39,877 bases of DNA from Verrucomicrobiia bacterium. GTDB lineage: Bacteria; Verrucomicrobiota; Verrucomicrobiia; Opitutales; Opitutaceae. The position numbers and the translations under genes were made by a program. The stretch is from positions 1 through 39,877 of the forward strand of contig WYBX01000091.1 in NCBI GenBank assembly GCA_011525695.1. The letters are read 5' to 3'. The notes beneath the pieces were generated by a model. The model did not search any database and had not been told where the DNA came from. It worked only from the letters and a program-made list of their open reading frames with translations. Of the stretch, positions 7,751-16,780 are shown piece by piece; position 1 is the first letter of the stretch, and each line of letters opens with the position of its first letter.

Positions 7751-10291
7751 TCAGGCCTTGCGCGAGATCAGTTGCGGCGGAGCCTCCATCTGGCCGCGGG
7801 TGACGCCCAGCTGGTGCAGCAGTTTCAGGTCGCGCCACAGCTCGGCCCCCGTGATCTCGCCGCGGAGGAGCTGCTGGTAGCGGCCAACGGTGCGCCGCAC
7901 CTCCTCGGGAGACTCGTTGACGAACTCGACCCGGAAGCTGCGGGCGCCGAGTTCCAGCAGCCGGGCGACATACTCGGCACCGGTTTGCGCACGGTTGTTG
8001 AAGACGGTGTTGCGGCAGCCGGCGTCGGCCTTCACCGGCAGTTCGGCGCCGACTCGATCCCGCAGGGCGACCCGGTGGGTGTCGCAGGGGCGGCCGCAGT
8101 CGCGGTAGTCCTTGCCGGTGGAAAGGAACGCACAGAACACGCAGTGCTCCATGTGAAACATCGGCATGTGCTGGTGGATGGTGATGTCGAACCACGCGGG
8201 CGGCGCCGCCTCGAGCAAGGACTCCAGCTGGGTGATGTTCAGGTCGTAGCTCGCCGTCACCCGCTCGAGTCCGTGGCGCGACCGCAGGTAGTCCGCAGTG
8301 AGCGGATTGGCGACATTGAACGAAAAGTCTCCCCGCCGCCGATCGCTCGCGAAAAAGGCGAGATGATCGAAATTGCGCACGAGGTAGCCGTCCGCGTCGC
8401 AGGAGCGCACCTGCCGGAGGATCCATTCCTCGCCCGGCTTGAAGACGCGCGGCGGCGCCACCCAGATGGTCGGAGGCACCGGCTGGCGGCTGCTGGCGGC
8501 CGGGGTGGGGGCCTGGAGCGCGCGGAAGCGCGCCACCGCCTCGCGATAGTGCTTGGGATTCTCGAATTCGCAGTAGAGCGTCCGCGCGCCGGCCTCCCAG
8601 GCGGGTTCGAGTTGCTCCAGCAGGCGGATGACCGCGATCAACTCGGCCGGCCGATCGGGTTGCGGTGCACGCCGGAAATCGGGCGGGGTGTATCCGGGAT
8701 TCAATGTCCACCGTTTCGGCGCGGCGCGCTGCCGCTCCAGTTCGGCCACCATTTCGCGCCGCAGCCGGTTGAGCTCGCTGAGCGGCAGGAGCACGTCGCC
8801 CTCGAGGGACGATTCCAGCGCGTCGAGCCGGAAGGGCGTGCCGCCGAGCCGGCCGAGCTGTTCGCGCAGGCGGGCCGGTGTGAGCGGCTGCCGGGTGGCG
8901 GCGGCCAGCGGGAGCGCCGACTCGAGCTTCGCAACGTGGCCCAGGCCATCGCGCCCCACGAGCGTGAGTGGCGTGGCGGTGCGACCGTGCACCTCGAGCC
9001 TGAGCGGGCGCTGAAACCGGATGGCATTCCCCTCGAAGCTGGCCCGCAGGTCGCGTTCGAGCGCCGGATCGCTGGTTTTCCAAACGCGCTGTCCCGGACG
9101 CACCCGGGCCCAGTCGATGTCGCCACGCCCAAAGCGCAGCCGGGTGGCGCCGTCGCGCTCCGGCTCGACCTGGTAGACACGGCCGCCCTCCTCCGGCTCG
9201 TCCGGTCGGCCGGCATCGAACACCAGCCCGTCGCCCGGTTTCAAGGGAGCGATGAGCCGGAGGCTCACGGACTCATGCCCAACGCGGCTGACCGTGCCGA
9301 GGAAGACGCCGCGCTTGGTGCCGAAGCGCGCGTGGGCGAGTTCCTGGTTGTTGTTGCCACGAAACCAGCCGGTGTAGAGCCCCCGGGAAAACGCCATCTG
9401 CAGCTCGTAAACCGCGGCCGCCGGTTCGCTCGGGGCGGCCGCAGGCGGGCCCGCCGGACCGGCGGGTGCAGTCCCGCAAACGGCATCGAGTGCCTGGCGG
9501 TAGACGCGCGTGATGCTGGCGACGTATTCCGGCGACTTGAGCCGGCCCTCGATCTTGAGCGAGGCGATCCCGGCACGTACAAGTTCGGGCAATACCTCGA
9601 TGCCCGCGAGGTCCTGCGGGCTCAGCAGGTAGCGGCGATCGCCGAGATCGACCGGCCGGCCGTCGGCGATGAGCTCGTAGGGCAGCCGGCAGGCCTGGGC
9701 GCACTCCCCGCGGTTCGCGGAACGCCCGCCCAGCGCCTCGCTGGTGAGGCACTGGCCGGAATAGGCGACACAAAGCGCGCCATGCACGAAAACCTCCAGC
9801 GGCAGATCGGGCTGGGCCGCGCGGATGCTGGCGAGGTCAGCCAGTGAATTCTCGCGCGCCAGGACGACCAGTTGCGCCCCCAGTTCCCGGGCAAACGCGA
9901 CGCCCGCGGCGCTCGAGATTGTCATCTGGGTCGAACAGTGGATGGGAAAGTCGGGCGAAAGCGCGCGAATCAGCCGGCAGGCGCCGATATCCTGGACAAT
10001 CGCCGCATCGACTCCGGCAGCGATGATCGTGCGGAGATATTCCTCCGCCTCCACCAGTTCGGGCGTGAAGACCAGGGTGTTGAACGTGACGTAGCCGCGG
10101 ACCCCGCGCCGGTGCAGGAAGGCCATGAGCGCGGGAAGGTCGCCCTGGGTGAAGTTCCGCGCCCGCATCCGGGCATTGAACCGCTCGAGCCCGAAATAGA
10201 TGGCATCCGCGCCGTTCTCCACCGCCGCACGCGCGCATTCCCAGTCGCCGGCAGGCGCGAGCAGTTCGGGTCGGTGGGAGGCGGGTGACAT
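7751..10291 (-). CDS. U32-family protein, probable RNA hydroxylation enzyme (RlhA/TrhP-like), long form
   Basis: This 846-residue protein begins with the U32 signature region (RPELLAPAGDWECARAAVENGADAIYFG). It carries the family cysteine cluster at C174, C181, C197 and C201 inside ALCVAYSGQCLTSEALGG and RSANRGECAQACR. A middle region (about 290-530) resembles the extra domain seen in RlhA-type proteins. A C-terminal U32-like part has a second cysteine set (C717, C720, C732, C736, C759). Characterised members modify rRNA or tRNA by prephenate-dependent hydroxylation (RlhA on 23S rRNA, TrhP on tRNA wobble uridine). The old name peptidase is probably wrong for most members. The start at 10291 was chosen because the recognised fold begins just after it. 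The two cysteine sets suggest two iron-sulfur sites. The exact RNA target is not predictable. Confidence 0.88.
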   Translation of the reverse strand: MSPASHRPELLAPAGDWECARAAVENGADAIYFGLERFNARMRARNFTQGDLPALMAFLHRRGVRGYVTFNTLVFTPELVEAEEYLRTIIAAGVDAAIVQDIGACRLIRALSPDFPIHCSTQMTISSAAGVAFARELGAQLVVLARENSLADLASIRAAQPDLPLEVFVHGALCVAYSGQCLTSEALGGRSANRGECAQACRLPYELIADGRPVDLGDRRYLLSPQDLAGIEVLPELVRAGIASLKIEGRLKSPEYVASITRVYRQALDAVCGTAPAGPAGPPAAAPSEPAAAVYELQMAFSRGLYTGWFRGNNNQELAHARFGTKRGVFLGTVSRVGHESVSLRLIAPLKPGDGLVFDAGRPDEPEEGGRVYQVEPERDGATRLRFGRGDIDWARVRPGQRVWKTSDPALERDLRASFEGNAIRFQRPLRLEVHGRTATPLTLVGRDGLGHVAKLESALPLAAATRQPLTPARLREQLGRLGGTPFRLDALESSLEGDVLLPLSELNRLRREMVAELERQRAAPKRWTLNPGYTPPDFRRAPQPDRPAELIAVIRLLEQLEPAWEAGARTLYCEFENPKHYREAVARFRALQAPTPAASSRQPVPPTIWVAPPRVFKPGEEWILRQVRSCDADGYLVRNFDHLAFFASDRRRGDFSFNVANPLTADYLRSRHGLERVTASYDLNITQLESLLEAAPPAWFDITIHQHMPMFHMEHCVFCAFLSTGKDYRDCGRPCDTHRVALRDRVGAELPVKADAGCRNTVFNNRAQTGAEYVARLLELGARSFRVEFVNESPEEVRRTVGRYQQLLRGEITGAELWRDLKLLHQLGVTRGQMEAPPQLISRKA

Positions 10292-10402
10292 GGGAGGCGG
10301 GACAATAACCGATTGCGGATGCCATAACACCCCAATCTGAGATTTCAAATTTGAGATCTCGCGATGCGGAAGCCGCAGCCGAAGGAATCGCGCTTGTGAT
10401 TC

Positions 10403-10474
10403 ACTAGCAGCGTGTCGGACTTAGCATCCTACTGTACGGGTCGGAAGGAAGGTAGGTAGCAACGCGCTGCTAGT
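10403..10474. repeat. REP-like inverted repeat (element 1)
   Basis: ACTAGCAGCGTGT (10403-10415) faces ACGCGCTGCTAGT (10462-10474), complementary except at one base, with 46 bases between. The gap 10292-10647 holds this element, element 2 and an AT-rich imperfect palindrome near 10334-10360 (around AAATTT). I see no gene in it. Confidence 0.55.
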
Positions 10475-10564
10475 TGGCCTTCGGCATTTTTTCTTGCGGC
10501 GCCTCGCGGCCCGCTCAAACCATCCGAACCCTCTTCCCCAAACCCGCGCGCACGCGCGGAAACC

Positions 10565-10651
10565 AGCAGCCCGTCAGCAAGGCCCGCCAAGTTGCCGGAA
10601 AAAAGGCATGAATGCTTGCTGCGCTCGACTGCAAGTCAGACGGGCTGCTAG
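10565..10651. repeat. REP-like inverted repeat (element 2) running into a stop codon
   Basis: AGCAGCCCGTC (10565-10575) is perfectly complementary to GACGGGCTGCT (10639-10649). The outer word AGCAGC is shared with element 1, so the two look like members of one REP family. The right arm supplies the stop codon (10648-10650, minus strand) of the neighbouring 97-codon gene. Confidence 0.6.
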
Positions 10652-10941
10652 CGTTCGGGTGAGCTGCGAAAGCGGCGGCCGGAGAGCTTTCCGGAACCCT
10701 CGTTTTCGCTCAACTGCCGGATCTCCTCGAACTGCTTCAGGGTGATCAGCCGGCGCGGGACGCGGCGTTCCGCCTCGGCTATGAGTCGCGCCCGATCTTC
10801 ATCCGTCGGCAGATGCGGCTCCCAAGGAGTATGATGGCCCTGGTGACGCTGCCATTCGATGTTGCCGCCATGCACGGCAACGTGGACCTGGTACTTGCGG
10901 CCGTCCTCGTCCTTGTTCCACCAGCCGAACTCGATGCTCAT
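10648..10941 (-). CDS. Conserved-looking small protein of unknown function
   Basis: I do not recognise a named family for this 97-residue product. It starts MSIEFGWWNKDEDGRKYQV, is rich in charged residues, Trp and His (EWQRHQGHHTPWEPHLP), and ends in a basic tail. It has no signal peptide, membrane segment or catalytic motif. A first part of short strands followed by two helices (about 53-80, DEDRARLIAEAERR and LITLKQFEEIRQL) fits a small soluble binding protein. The start at 10941 was chosen because the 67 upstream codons of the open frame run antisense through the neighbouring exported protein gene and are low in protein character. It is divergent from that gene with a gap of about 100 bp. 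Its last codons and stop lie in a REP-like repeat, so the C-terminus may have been remodelled. Confidence 0.6.
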   Translation of the reverse strand: MSIEFGWWNKDEDGRKYQVHVAVHGGNIEWQRHQGHHTPWEPHLPTDEDRARLIAEAERRVPRRLITLKQFEEIRQLSENEGSGKLSGRRFRSSPER

Positions 10942-11037
10942 CGAAGAAACGAACGGCTTACCCGCCCAGCGTGCAAGGCGGGAGTGGGCGCACAAATGCC
11001 TTGTCAGGGCATGAGCCGGCAGCGTCGACTCGCGCCA

Positions 11038-11784
11038 ATGCGATTCCCGGTTCCTGCCTCCATCTGGTTGCTGGTTGGGATGTTCGCCGGGGCCGGTAGC
11101 CTGGGCGCGGGTGAGCGTGCCAGCGATTTGGCGCTGATCCATGTTGCGGCGATGGGAGGCCGGCCCCGGATCGAGGCTTTGCAGGCATTGAGGGCCACCG
11201 GGTACGTCGAGGCCGGCGGAAAGCGCGTTCGGTTCACGATGCTGGCGGCCCGGCCGGACCGGGTGCGGATCGAGACGCAGAGCGGAGATCGGGCTGTCGT
11301 GCAGGTCAGCGATGGCGTCTCACCGCCGTGGGAGATGGATGCGGGAAGTCAGCCGCCGCGTTTCCGGCTGCTGCCTGCCGCGGCGGCAAAGGCCTTTGCG
11401 GCGGATGCGGAGTTCGACGATCCGCTGGTGGCGGGCGCGGCGCGGGGTTACAGCTTCGAACCCGGCGGCCGGGTCGAAGCGGGGGATCGTCAGCTGTTGC
11501 GGGTGCTCGTCACCCGGAACCTGGTCGAGACGTTTTCGCTGCTGTTGGATCCGGTAACCTACCTGATCCTGATGCGGGTGGACTTGCGGACCTCGCCGGG
11601 CGGCCGCCGGATTCAGATCGTCACGCGGTTCGATGATTTCCGGCCGGTCGAAGGGGTCCTGTTGCCGCACGAACTGACGCTGGTGGTGGATGGCAAGGTG
11701 ACGCAGCAGACGCGCATCGAACGGATGGAGCCGAATCCGGTGATTCCGCCCGGCATTTTCGAGCGGCCGGCGGCGGAGCGGTGA
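11038..11784 (+). CDS. Exported LolA-like (outer-membrane lipoprotein-sorting fold) protein
   Basis: This 248-residue protein begins with a signal peptide (MRFPVPASIWLLVGMFAGAG, cleavage near LGAGERA). The mature part has the run of paired strands seen in LolA/LolB-fold proteins: RIEALQALRATGYVEAGGKRVRF, then a hydrophobic-substrate-carrier-like pattern with DRVRIETQSGDRAVVQVSDG and a late segment IQIVTRFDDFRPVEGVLLP. Such proteins carry lipoproteins or other lipids across the periplasm, or sense lipid. Here only the fold is inferred. An in-frame ATG at 11011 (adding RQRR to the signal's basic region) is an equally plausible start. The gene stands alone on the plus strand and is followed by the hairpin-repeat block. 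Confidence 0.7.
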   Translation: MRFPVPASIWLLVGMFAGAGSLGAGERASDLALIHVAAMGGRPRIEALQALRATGYVEAGGKRVRFTMLAARPDRVRIETQSGDRAVVQVSDGVSPPWEMDAGSQPPRFRLLPAAAAKAFAADAEFDDPLVAGAARGYSFEPGGRVEAGDRQLLRVLVTRNLVETFSLLLDPVTYLILMRVDLRTSPGGRRIQIVTRFDDFRPVEGVLLPHELTLVVDGKVTQQTRIERMEPNPVIPPGIFERPAAER

Positions 11785-11789
11785 GGCGT

Positions 11790-12170
11790 CTTGGGGGGAC
11801 GCCCAGCCGTGGCGTCCACATTTCGGTCGGAATGACTCATTCAGAATGACCGTCATGGAGGGACGCCCTCCGTGGCGTCCACAAACCCGATGGGAAAATC
11901 AGTTTGCGCAGCGGACCGATCTTCATCGGCCGTGACGGAGCACGGCCCTCCATGAATCCAATTCCGATTCCTGGATTCGAAAACACATTCCTGGAGGGAC
12001 GCCCTCCGTGGCGTCCACGAACCCACTGTGAGATCCATCCTGCGCAGCCCATCGATGTTGTTGGCCGTGACGGAGCACGGCCCTCCATGTACGAGGTTCG
12101 GAACGTCGCGGCCGGGACGGCCTGCCCTCCGTAGCTTCAGCGAAGGACGGAGCACGGCCCTCCATGAATG
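11790..12170. repeat. Composite block of hairpin repeats
   Basis: Two alternating hairpins repeat here. Type 1 is GGACGCC...GGCGTCC at 11797-11817, 11861-11880 and 11997-12016, with CCTCCGT between the arms in the last two. Type 2 is GGCCGTG-ACGGAG-CACGGCC at 11928-11947 and 12063-12082, each followed by CCTCCATG. A degenerate third type-2 copy is at about 12107-12167. Types 1 and 2 alternate as units of roughly 100-130 bp. The gap 11785-12246 is filled by this block and I see no gene in it. An inverted copy of type 2 is at 3158-3191. Confidence 0.8.
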
Positions 12171-12246
12171 CATTGTTCACAGAATCGGCTCAAGCCACTG
12201 GCTGGGCTCGACTGCCGGTTCGACGGGCTGATAGCGTGCCGGCTCC

Positions 12247-13143
12247 ATGCCAACCGATTCCGAGGACGTTTCGATACCAGCAGCACTCGCTTGTGCGGTC
12301 GAGGCCGCGCGGGCAACCGGCGCCGTCATGCGCGCCAATTTGCACGCGAAGAAGCGCGTTCACGTGTCTGCGCGGCACGACATCAAGCTGGAACTGGATC
12401 TGCGCTGCCAGAAACTGATTGAGCGGACGCTGCGGCGGCGTTTTCCGAACGTGCCGATCCTTGGCGAAGAGGGTGACCTGGGCAATGCGCAGTCGCGCTG
12501 GCGCTGGGTCGTGGATCCGATCGATGGTACCGTGAATTTCACGTTCGGGATCCCCCACGCCTGCGTTTCGATTGCGTTGCAGGTGGCGATGTCCGCGCGG
12601 GAGGGCCGGCGGCGGGGCGGCTGGTCGGGTCATCGATCGGTGGTCGGCGTGGTGTACGATCCCTTCTGTGATGAGCTGTGGACTGCGGTGGCAGGGGAGC
12701 CGTCCCGGATGAACGGCCGGGTGATTCACGTGAGCGATCGCCGGACGCTGATCGAGTCGATCGTATCAATCGGATTCACGAACGAGCGCGCGAACCTGCT
12801 GCGGATGCTGCCCTCCTTCAACGCGCTCGTCCACCGGGTGCTGAAACTCCGGATCATGGGCGCGGCGGCGCTCGGGCTGGTGTACGTCGCCTCCGGCCGG
12901 ATGGATGCCTATGTGGAGCATGGGCTGAACTTGTGGGACATCGCTGCGGGCGGACTGATCATCGAGGGCGCGGGAGGCCAGTTCTTCCACGAGCCGATTC
13001 CGGGGCAGCGGAAGTTCAGCGTGGTCGCCACGAATGGCCACCTGCACAAGTCGCTGCAGCGGCTGCCGGTCGGCGGGATGCGGCGTGGCCGCAGCCGGGG
13101 ACGGACCGGCGAGCCCGCGCGATCGGTGTCCGAGGTCGCGTGA
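12247..13143 (+). CDS. Inositol-monophosphatase-family phosphatase
   Basis: This 298-residue cytosolic enzyme belongs to the Mg2+-dependent FIG/IMPase superfamily, which removes phosphate from inositol phosphate, sugar bisphosphates or 3'-phosphoadenosine phosphate. The metal-site motifs are complete: GEEG at 73-76, the signature DPIDGTVNF starting at D90 with D93, and WDIAAGG at 230-236 with the last metal-binding aspartate D231. An Arg/Gly-rich insert near 115-130 (SAREGRRRGGWSGHRS) and a basic tail are unusual. The length is slightly above the usual 250-275. The substrate cannot be told from sequence. It lies 240 bp upstream of the TonB receptor but probably belongs to a separate transcript, because a hairpin and a candidate operator lie between them. 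Confidence 0.9.
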   Translation: MPTDSEDVSIPAALACAVEAARATGAVMRANLHAKKRVHVSARHDIKLELDLRCQKLIERTLRRRFPNVPILGEEGDLGNAQSRWRWVVDPIDGTVNFTFGIPHACVSIALQVAMSAREGRRRGGWSGHRSVVGVVYDPFCDELWTAVAGEPSRMNGRVIHVSDRRTLIESIVSIGFTNERANLLRMLPSFNALVHRVLKLRIMGAAALGLVYVASGRMDAYVEHGLNLWDIAAGGLIIEGAGGQFFHEPIPGQRKFSVVATNGHLHKSLQRLPVGGMRRGRSRGRTGEPARSVSEVA

Positions 13144-13200
13144 GTCGAGCCGGATAGCCGCCGGGCCGACCTGGTCGGGGTTAACCGCGACGAAGTCGCC

Positions 13201-13225
13201 TTTCCGCACTCGCAGAGTGCGGAAA
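13201..13225. terminator. Strong hairpin after the IMPase gene
   Basis: TTTCCGCACTC (13201-13211) and GAGTGCGGAAA (13215-13225) form a perfect 11-bp stem with the 3-base loop GCA, 58 bp beyond the stop codon. There is no T-run, so it is either a non-canonical terminator or a dispersed intergenic hairpin. It is followed at 13253-13267 by GATGCATCCGGGTTA, a word also found at 3024-3038. Confidence 0.4.
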
Positions 13226-13281
13226 GCGGATGCGCCACTTCGAAAAAACTGTGATGCATCCGGGTTAGGCGGGCGATCGGA

Positions 13282-13295
13282 TGCAACGCTTGCAA
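13282..13295. promoter_or_regulatory. Candidate LacI-type operator upstream of the TonB receptor
   Basis: TGCAACGCTTGCAA contains the half-sites TGCAA and TTGCA around CGC, within the longer GATG...CATC symmetry (13280-13298). It matches 13 of 14 bases of the element 3 bp upstream of the LacI-family regulator gene (29270-29283). It lies about 90 bp upstream of the receptor start. Binding is inferred, not shown. Confidence 0.6.
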
Positions 13296-13383
13296 CATCC
13301 CGGGCCTGACATACCAGAGACCCTTTCCATGGTTGCCGGCATTCGACTGCCCACGTCGGACGCAAGCCTAACCCCACGATCCC

Positions 13384-16300
13384 ATGAGCAAATCCCTGTC
13401 CCGCCCACCACGGCATCTTCTCGTCTCGTCGCTGGCCTCCCTGTCGCTGCTGACCGGGCTGCTTCACGCCCAATCCACGACGCCCGCACCGGCGCCCTCG
13501 GCCCAGCAGGACGAGGAGCCGCTGATGCTTTCGCCGTTCACGGTCACCTCGGATGATCGCGGCTATCTCGCAACCAGCGCGCTGTCGGGCACGCGGTTGA
13601 ACACCAAGCTCGAGGACATTGCCTCCTCGATCACCGTCGTCACCAAGCTGCAGCTCGAGGACACCGCCGCGAGCGACATCAACGACGTCTTCCTTTATGA
13701 AGCCAACACCGAGGGCACCGGCCAGTTCACGGCGGTGACCCCGAACCGCGACGGCGGGGTGAACGACGATGTCCAGTACAGCCCGCAGACCTCGAACCGG
13801 ATCCGCGGCCTGGGCTCGGCCAATATCGCCATCGGCAACTTTGCCAGCAATCCGAACATCCCGCTCGATCTCTACAACATAGAGGCGGTCGAGATTTCGC
13901 GCGGACCCAATTCCAACATCTTCGGGCTCGGCTCGGGGGCCGGCGCGGTCAACCTCGTCCCGGCCTATGCCCAGGCCCGGCGCGCAATCACGTCCGCGAC
14001 GGTCCGGCTCGATGATCGTGGCGGCTACCGGGGCTCGTTCGATTTCAACCGGCCGCTGATCGAGGGGAAGCTGGCCTTCCGGCTGGCGGGCGTCTGGGAG
14101 GACAAGGGCTTCGAGCGCGAGCCGTCGCGCGAGGAGATTCGGCGCGGCCAGTTCTCCGTGTTCTACCAGCCATTCCGTCGGACGACGCTGAAGGCTTCGG
14201 TGGAGCGCTACACCAACGAGGCCCAGCGGCCGAACGCCATCACCCCGCGCGAGACGATCACCGACTGGAAGGCGGCGGGCGAGCCGACCTGGAATCCGCT
14301 GACCCGGATGGTGACCTTCGCGGACGGCACGAACGCCGGGCCGTTTCCTGCGAGCCAGGACAACAACCTGCCGATCGGGCTCTGGGCCCAGGGGAACGGC
14401 TTCTACCAGCGCACGCCGGTGTTCGTCGAACCGGATGGCAGCGTCTCGTACTGGGGCGTGAACCGCACGGGCAACCTTGCCGGATCGCCGACGCCGCGGC
14501 GGTGGACGACGGACCTGCGGATGCTCCAGAGCGGCACGGCCATGCGGCGCGACAAGAGCAACTTCCCGCTGTTCTTCGAACCGGGCGTGTCGGACTCGTC
14601 GATCCTTGACTGGTCCGAGATCAATTACGTCGCACCGAACCTCCTCGAGGACGAGGCGACGACCTACATGGTCGAGCTCGAGCAGTTCTTCGTCGACACG
14701 CCGACACACCTGCTGGGCGCACGGGCCGGCTACTTCCGGCAGGAATTCGAGCGCTACGACCGGGACCTGATCGGCGAGAACGACACGCTGCTGCTCGTGG
14801 ACGTGAACCAATTCCTGCTCGACGGCACGCCCAATCCGAATTTCCGCCGGCCCTATGTTGGCTCCAATAACGCGCTGATCCTGCGGACGCCGGAGCACGA
14901 GGAGACCTTCACCGCCGACCTGGTGTACCAATTGACACCGTCGCAGAGCGCGGGCCGGTTCGACTGGATTGGACGGCAGCGGTTCAATCTGCACGGCGAG
15001 CGCCGCGATCACGAGAGCGTCAACTATCGCTACAACACCTATGTCGCTTCGGAACATCCCTGGATCTCGTCCTCCAACCGGTCGGCCTCCACCACCACCT
15101 ACTTCCAGTATTACCTCGGTGACAGCCAGGGGCAGAACGTCGATTACGCGCCGACGAGTATCAGCAATCTCGCCGGCAGCTATCCCTTCACCTGGTTCAA
15201 TGCGCAGACGAACCAATGGGTGACCGAGACCGCCACGCTGGACCAGGTGCCGGTCAGCAACACGCGGACCCGCACCCGCTACATCGAAAGCGCCAACGTC
15301 ACCTACCAGGGCTCCTTCCTGGATGATCGCGTCGTGGCGACGGCTGGATTCCGCCGTGACGAACAGGGCAGCAACACGTCGGATGCCTGGACGATTGATC
15401 CCGACACCGGGTTCTATGATCACAATTCCGCCGCGCTCAGCAATTTTCCGAACGGCGACACGGTCGAGAAGGGTGACACCTACACGCTTGGGCTGGTGGT
15501 CAAGGCCAACTCGCGGCTCCGGTTCTTCTACAACTGGGCCGACAGCTTCGCTCCGGAGGCAATCCGCTACGACATCAATGGCGTGCTGATGCCGAATCCG
15601 ACCAGCAAGGGCCAGGACTTCGGCGTGGGCATGACGTTGCTGCAGGGCAAGCTCGCGCTGCGGGTCAACCGCTACGAGGTGAAGGAACTCGGCGCCCGGC
15701 TGAGCCAACTCGGTACCGTCGGCTCCCGCACCCACGTGCTCGAAGGTGGCCGCGCACAGACCCCGCAGTCGTTCCTCGGCTGGGCGATGAATGTGATTCG
15801 CACCCGGCACCAGAACCAGGGCACGACGGCGACCGAGGACGAAATTTGGAATCAGGCCGCGACCGAGTTGGTCAAGCTCGATCCGGATTTCCTCCGCCAG
15901 ACGGATCTGACCGGTGCGGTCGGCGTCGGCGGCGATCGCGAATCGAAGGGTTGGGAATTCGAGGCGATCTACAACCCGACGAACAACTGGCGGATCAAGT
16001 TCAACGCCGCCCAGCAGAAATCCGTCGATTCGAATATCGGTGGGGAGCTTGACGACTACTTCGCCCGCCGGATGCCGGTCTGGACCACGGCCAAGGACGA
16101 CCAGGGCAACCTCTGGTGGAACGCCAACAACAACTATGCCGTCAACCAATGGCTCGGCTCGATCCGGGCGCCGTACCTCTTCGAGGTGGCCAATGACGGC
16201 AAGACCCGTTCGCAGGTTCGCGAGTGGCGCTGGAATGCGCTCACGAATTACGACTTCACCGAGGGCCGGCTCAAGAACTGGAGCGTGGGTGGCGCCGTCC

Positions 16301-16599
16301 GCTGGGAGGACAAGGCCGCCATCGGCTATCTCGGCCGCGAGCCGGAGAATGGCGTGATCCTCGAGCTGGATCCCAACAAGCCGGTGTACGACAAGGCGCG
16401 ATACTACGTCGACTTCAGTGTCGGCTATCGGTTCAAGCTGGCCAGCGACCGGGTTCGCGTCCGCACCCAGCTGAACGTCCGCAATGCCTTCGAGGATGGC
16501 CGGCTCCAGCCGATCGCGGTCAATCCGCTTGGCCAGCCGACCTCGTTCCGGATCATCGATCCGCGACTGTTCATTCTCACGACGACCTTCGACTTCTGA
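13384..16599 (+). CDS. TonB-dependent outer-membrane receptor
   Basis: This 1071-residue protein has a signal peptide (about 1-29, ending LLTGLLHAQ). A motif LMLSPFTVTSDDRGYLATSA at about 47-66 precedes the plug, in a position suited to interacting with TonB. A plug domain follows (about 65-200, GTRLNTKLEDIASSITVVT and then IEAVEISRGPNSNIFGLGSG), and then a long 22-strand-type barrel ending in aromatic FILTTTFDF, as usual for insertion by the Bam machinery. It would import an oligosaccharide or other large ligand across the outer membrane using TonB energy. Its place at the head of a run of sulfatase and lyase genes suggests a sulfated glycan ligand. No SusD-like partner is present, which is common outside Bacteroidota. 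The candidate operator at 13282-13295 suggests LacI control. Confidence 0.93.
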   Translation: MSKSLSRPPRHLLVSSLASLSLLTGLLHAQSTTPAPAPSAQQDEEPLMLSPFTVTSDDRGYLATSALSGTRLNTKLEDIASSITVVTKLQLEDTAASDINDVFLYEANTEGTGQFTAVTPNRDGGVNDDVQYSPQTSNRIRGLGSANIAIGNFASNPNIPLDLYNIEAVEISRGPNSNIFGLGSGAGAVNLVPAYAQARRAITSATVRLDDRGGYRGSFDFNRPLIEGKLAFRLAGVWEDKGFEREPSREEIRRGQFSVFYQPFRRTTLKASVERYTNEAQRPNAITPRETITDWKAAGEPTWNPLTRMVTFADGTNAGPFPASQDNNLPIGLWAQGNGFYQRTPVFVEPDGSVSYWGVNRTGNLAGSPTPRRWTTDLRMLQSGTAMRRDKSNFPLFFEPGVSDSSILDWSEINYVAPNLLEDEATTYMVELEQFFVDTPTHLLGARAGYFRQEFERYDRDLIGENDTLLLVDVNQFLLDGTPNPNFRRPYVGSNNALILRTPEHEETFTADLVYQLTPSQSAGRFDWIGRQRFNLHGERRDHESVNYRYNTYVASEHPWISSSNRSASTTTYFQYYLGDSQGQNVDYAPTSISNLAGSYPFTWFNAQTNQWVTETATLDQVPVSNTRTRTRYIESANVTYQGSFLDDRVVATAGFRRDEQGSNTSDAWTIDPDTGFYDHNSAALSNFPNGDTVEKGDTYTLGLVVKANSRLRFFYNWADSFAPEAIRYDINGVLMPNPTSKGQDFGVGMTLLQGKLALRVNRYEVKELGARLSQLGTVGSRTHVLEGGRAQTPQSFLGWAMNVIRTRHQNQGTTATEDEIWNQAATELVKLDPDFLRQTDLTGAVGVGGDRESKGWEFEAIYNPTNNWRIKFNAAQQKSVDSNIGGELDDYFARRMPVWTTAKDDQGNLWWNANNNYAVNQWLGSIRAPYLFEVANDGKTRSQVREWRWNALTNYDFTEGRLKNWSVGGAVRWEDKAAIGYLGREPENGVILELDPNKPVYDKARYYVDFSVGYRFKLASDRVRVRTQLNVRNAFEDGRLQPIAVNPLGQPTSFRIIDPRLFILTTTFDF

Positions 16600-16780
16600 G
16601 CCAACGGAGCATTTCGGTTCAACCGCGAATGGACGCCGATTGCCGCGAATCGGAACTCGCGCTGGGGGGCACGGAAACGAGGTGCATGCACCGTGGCAAT
16701 CACTGCCCTTGTGAGGTCCTTTGCCGGCCCGCCTGAGATTGTCATCCGTTCGCGCTCATTCGCGGTTCTCCACTGAGTCA

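Noticed and set aside
12766..16149. Very long open frame on the minus strand opposite the TonB receptor
   Set aside because: It is antisense to a clear receptor gene and rich in Arg, Gly and Pro without domain structure, as expected for a shadow in high-GC DNA.
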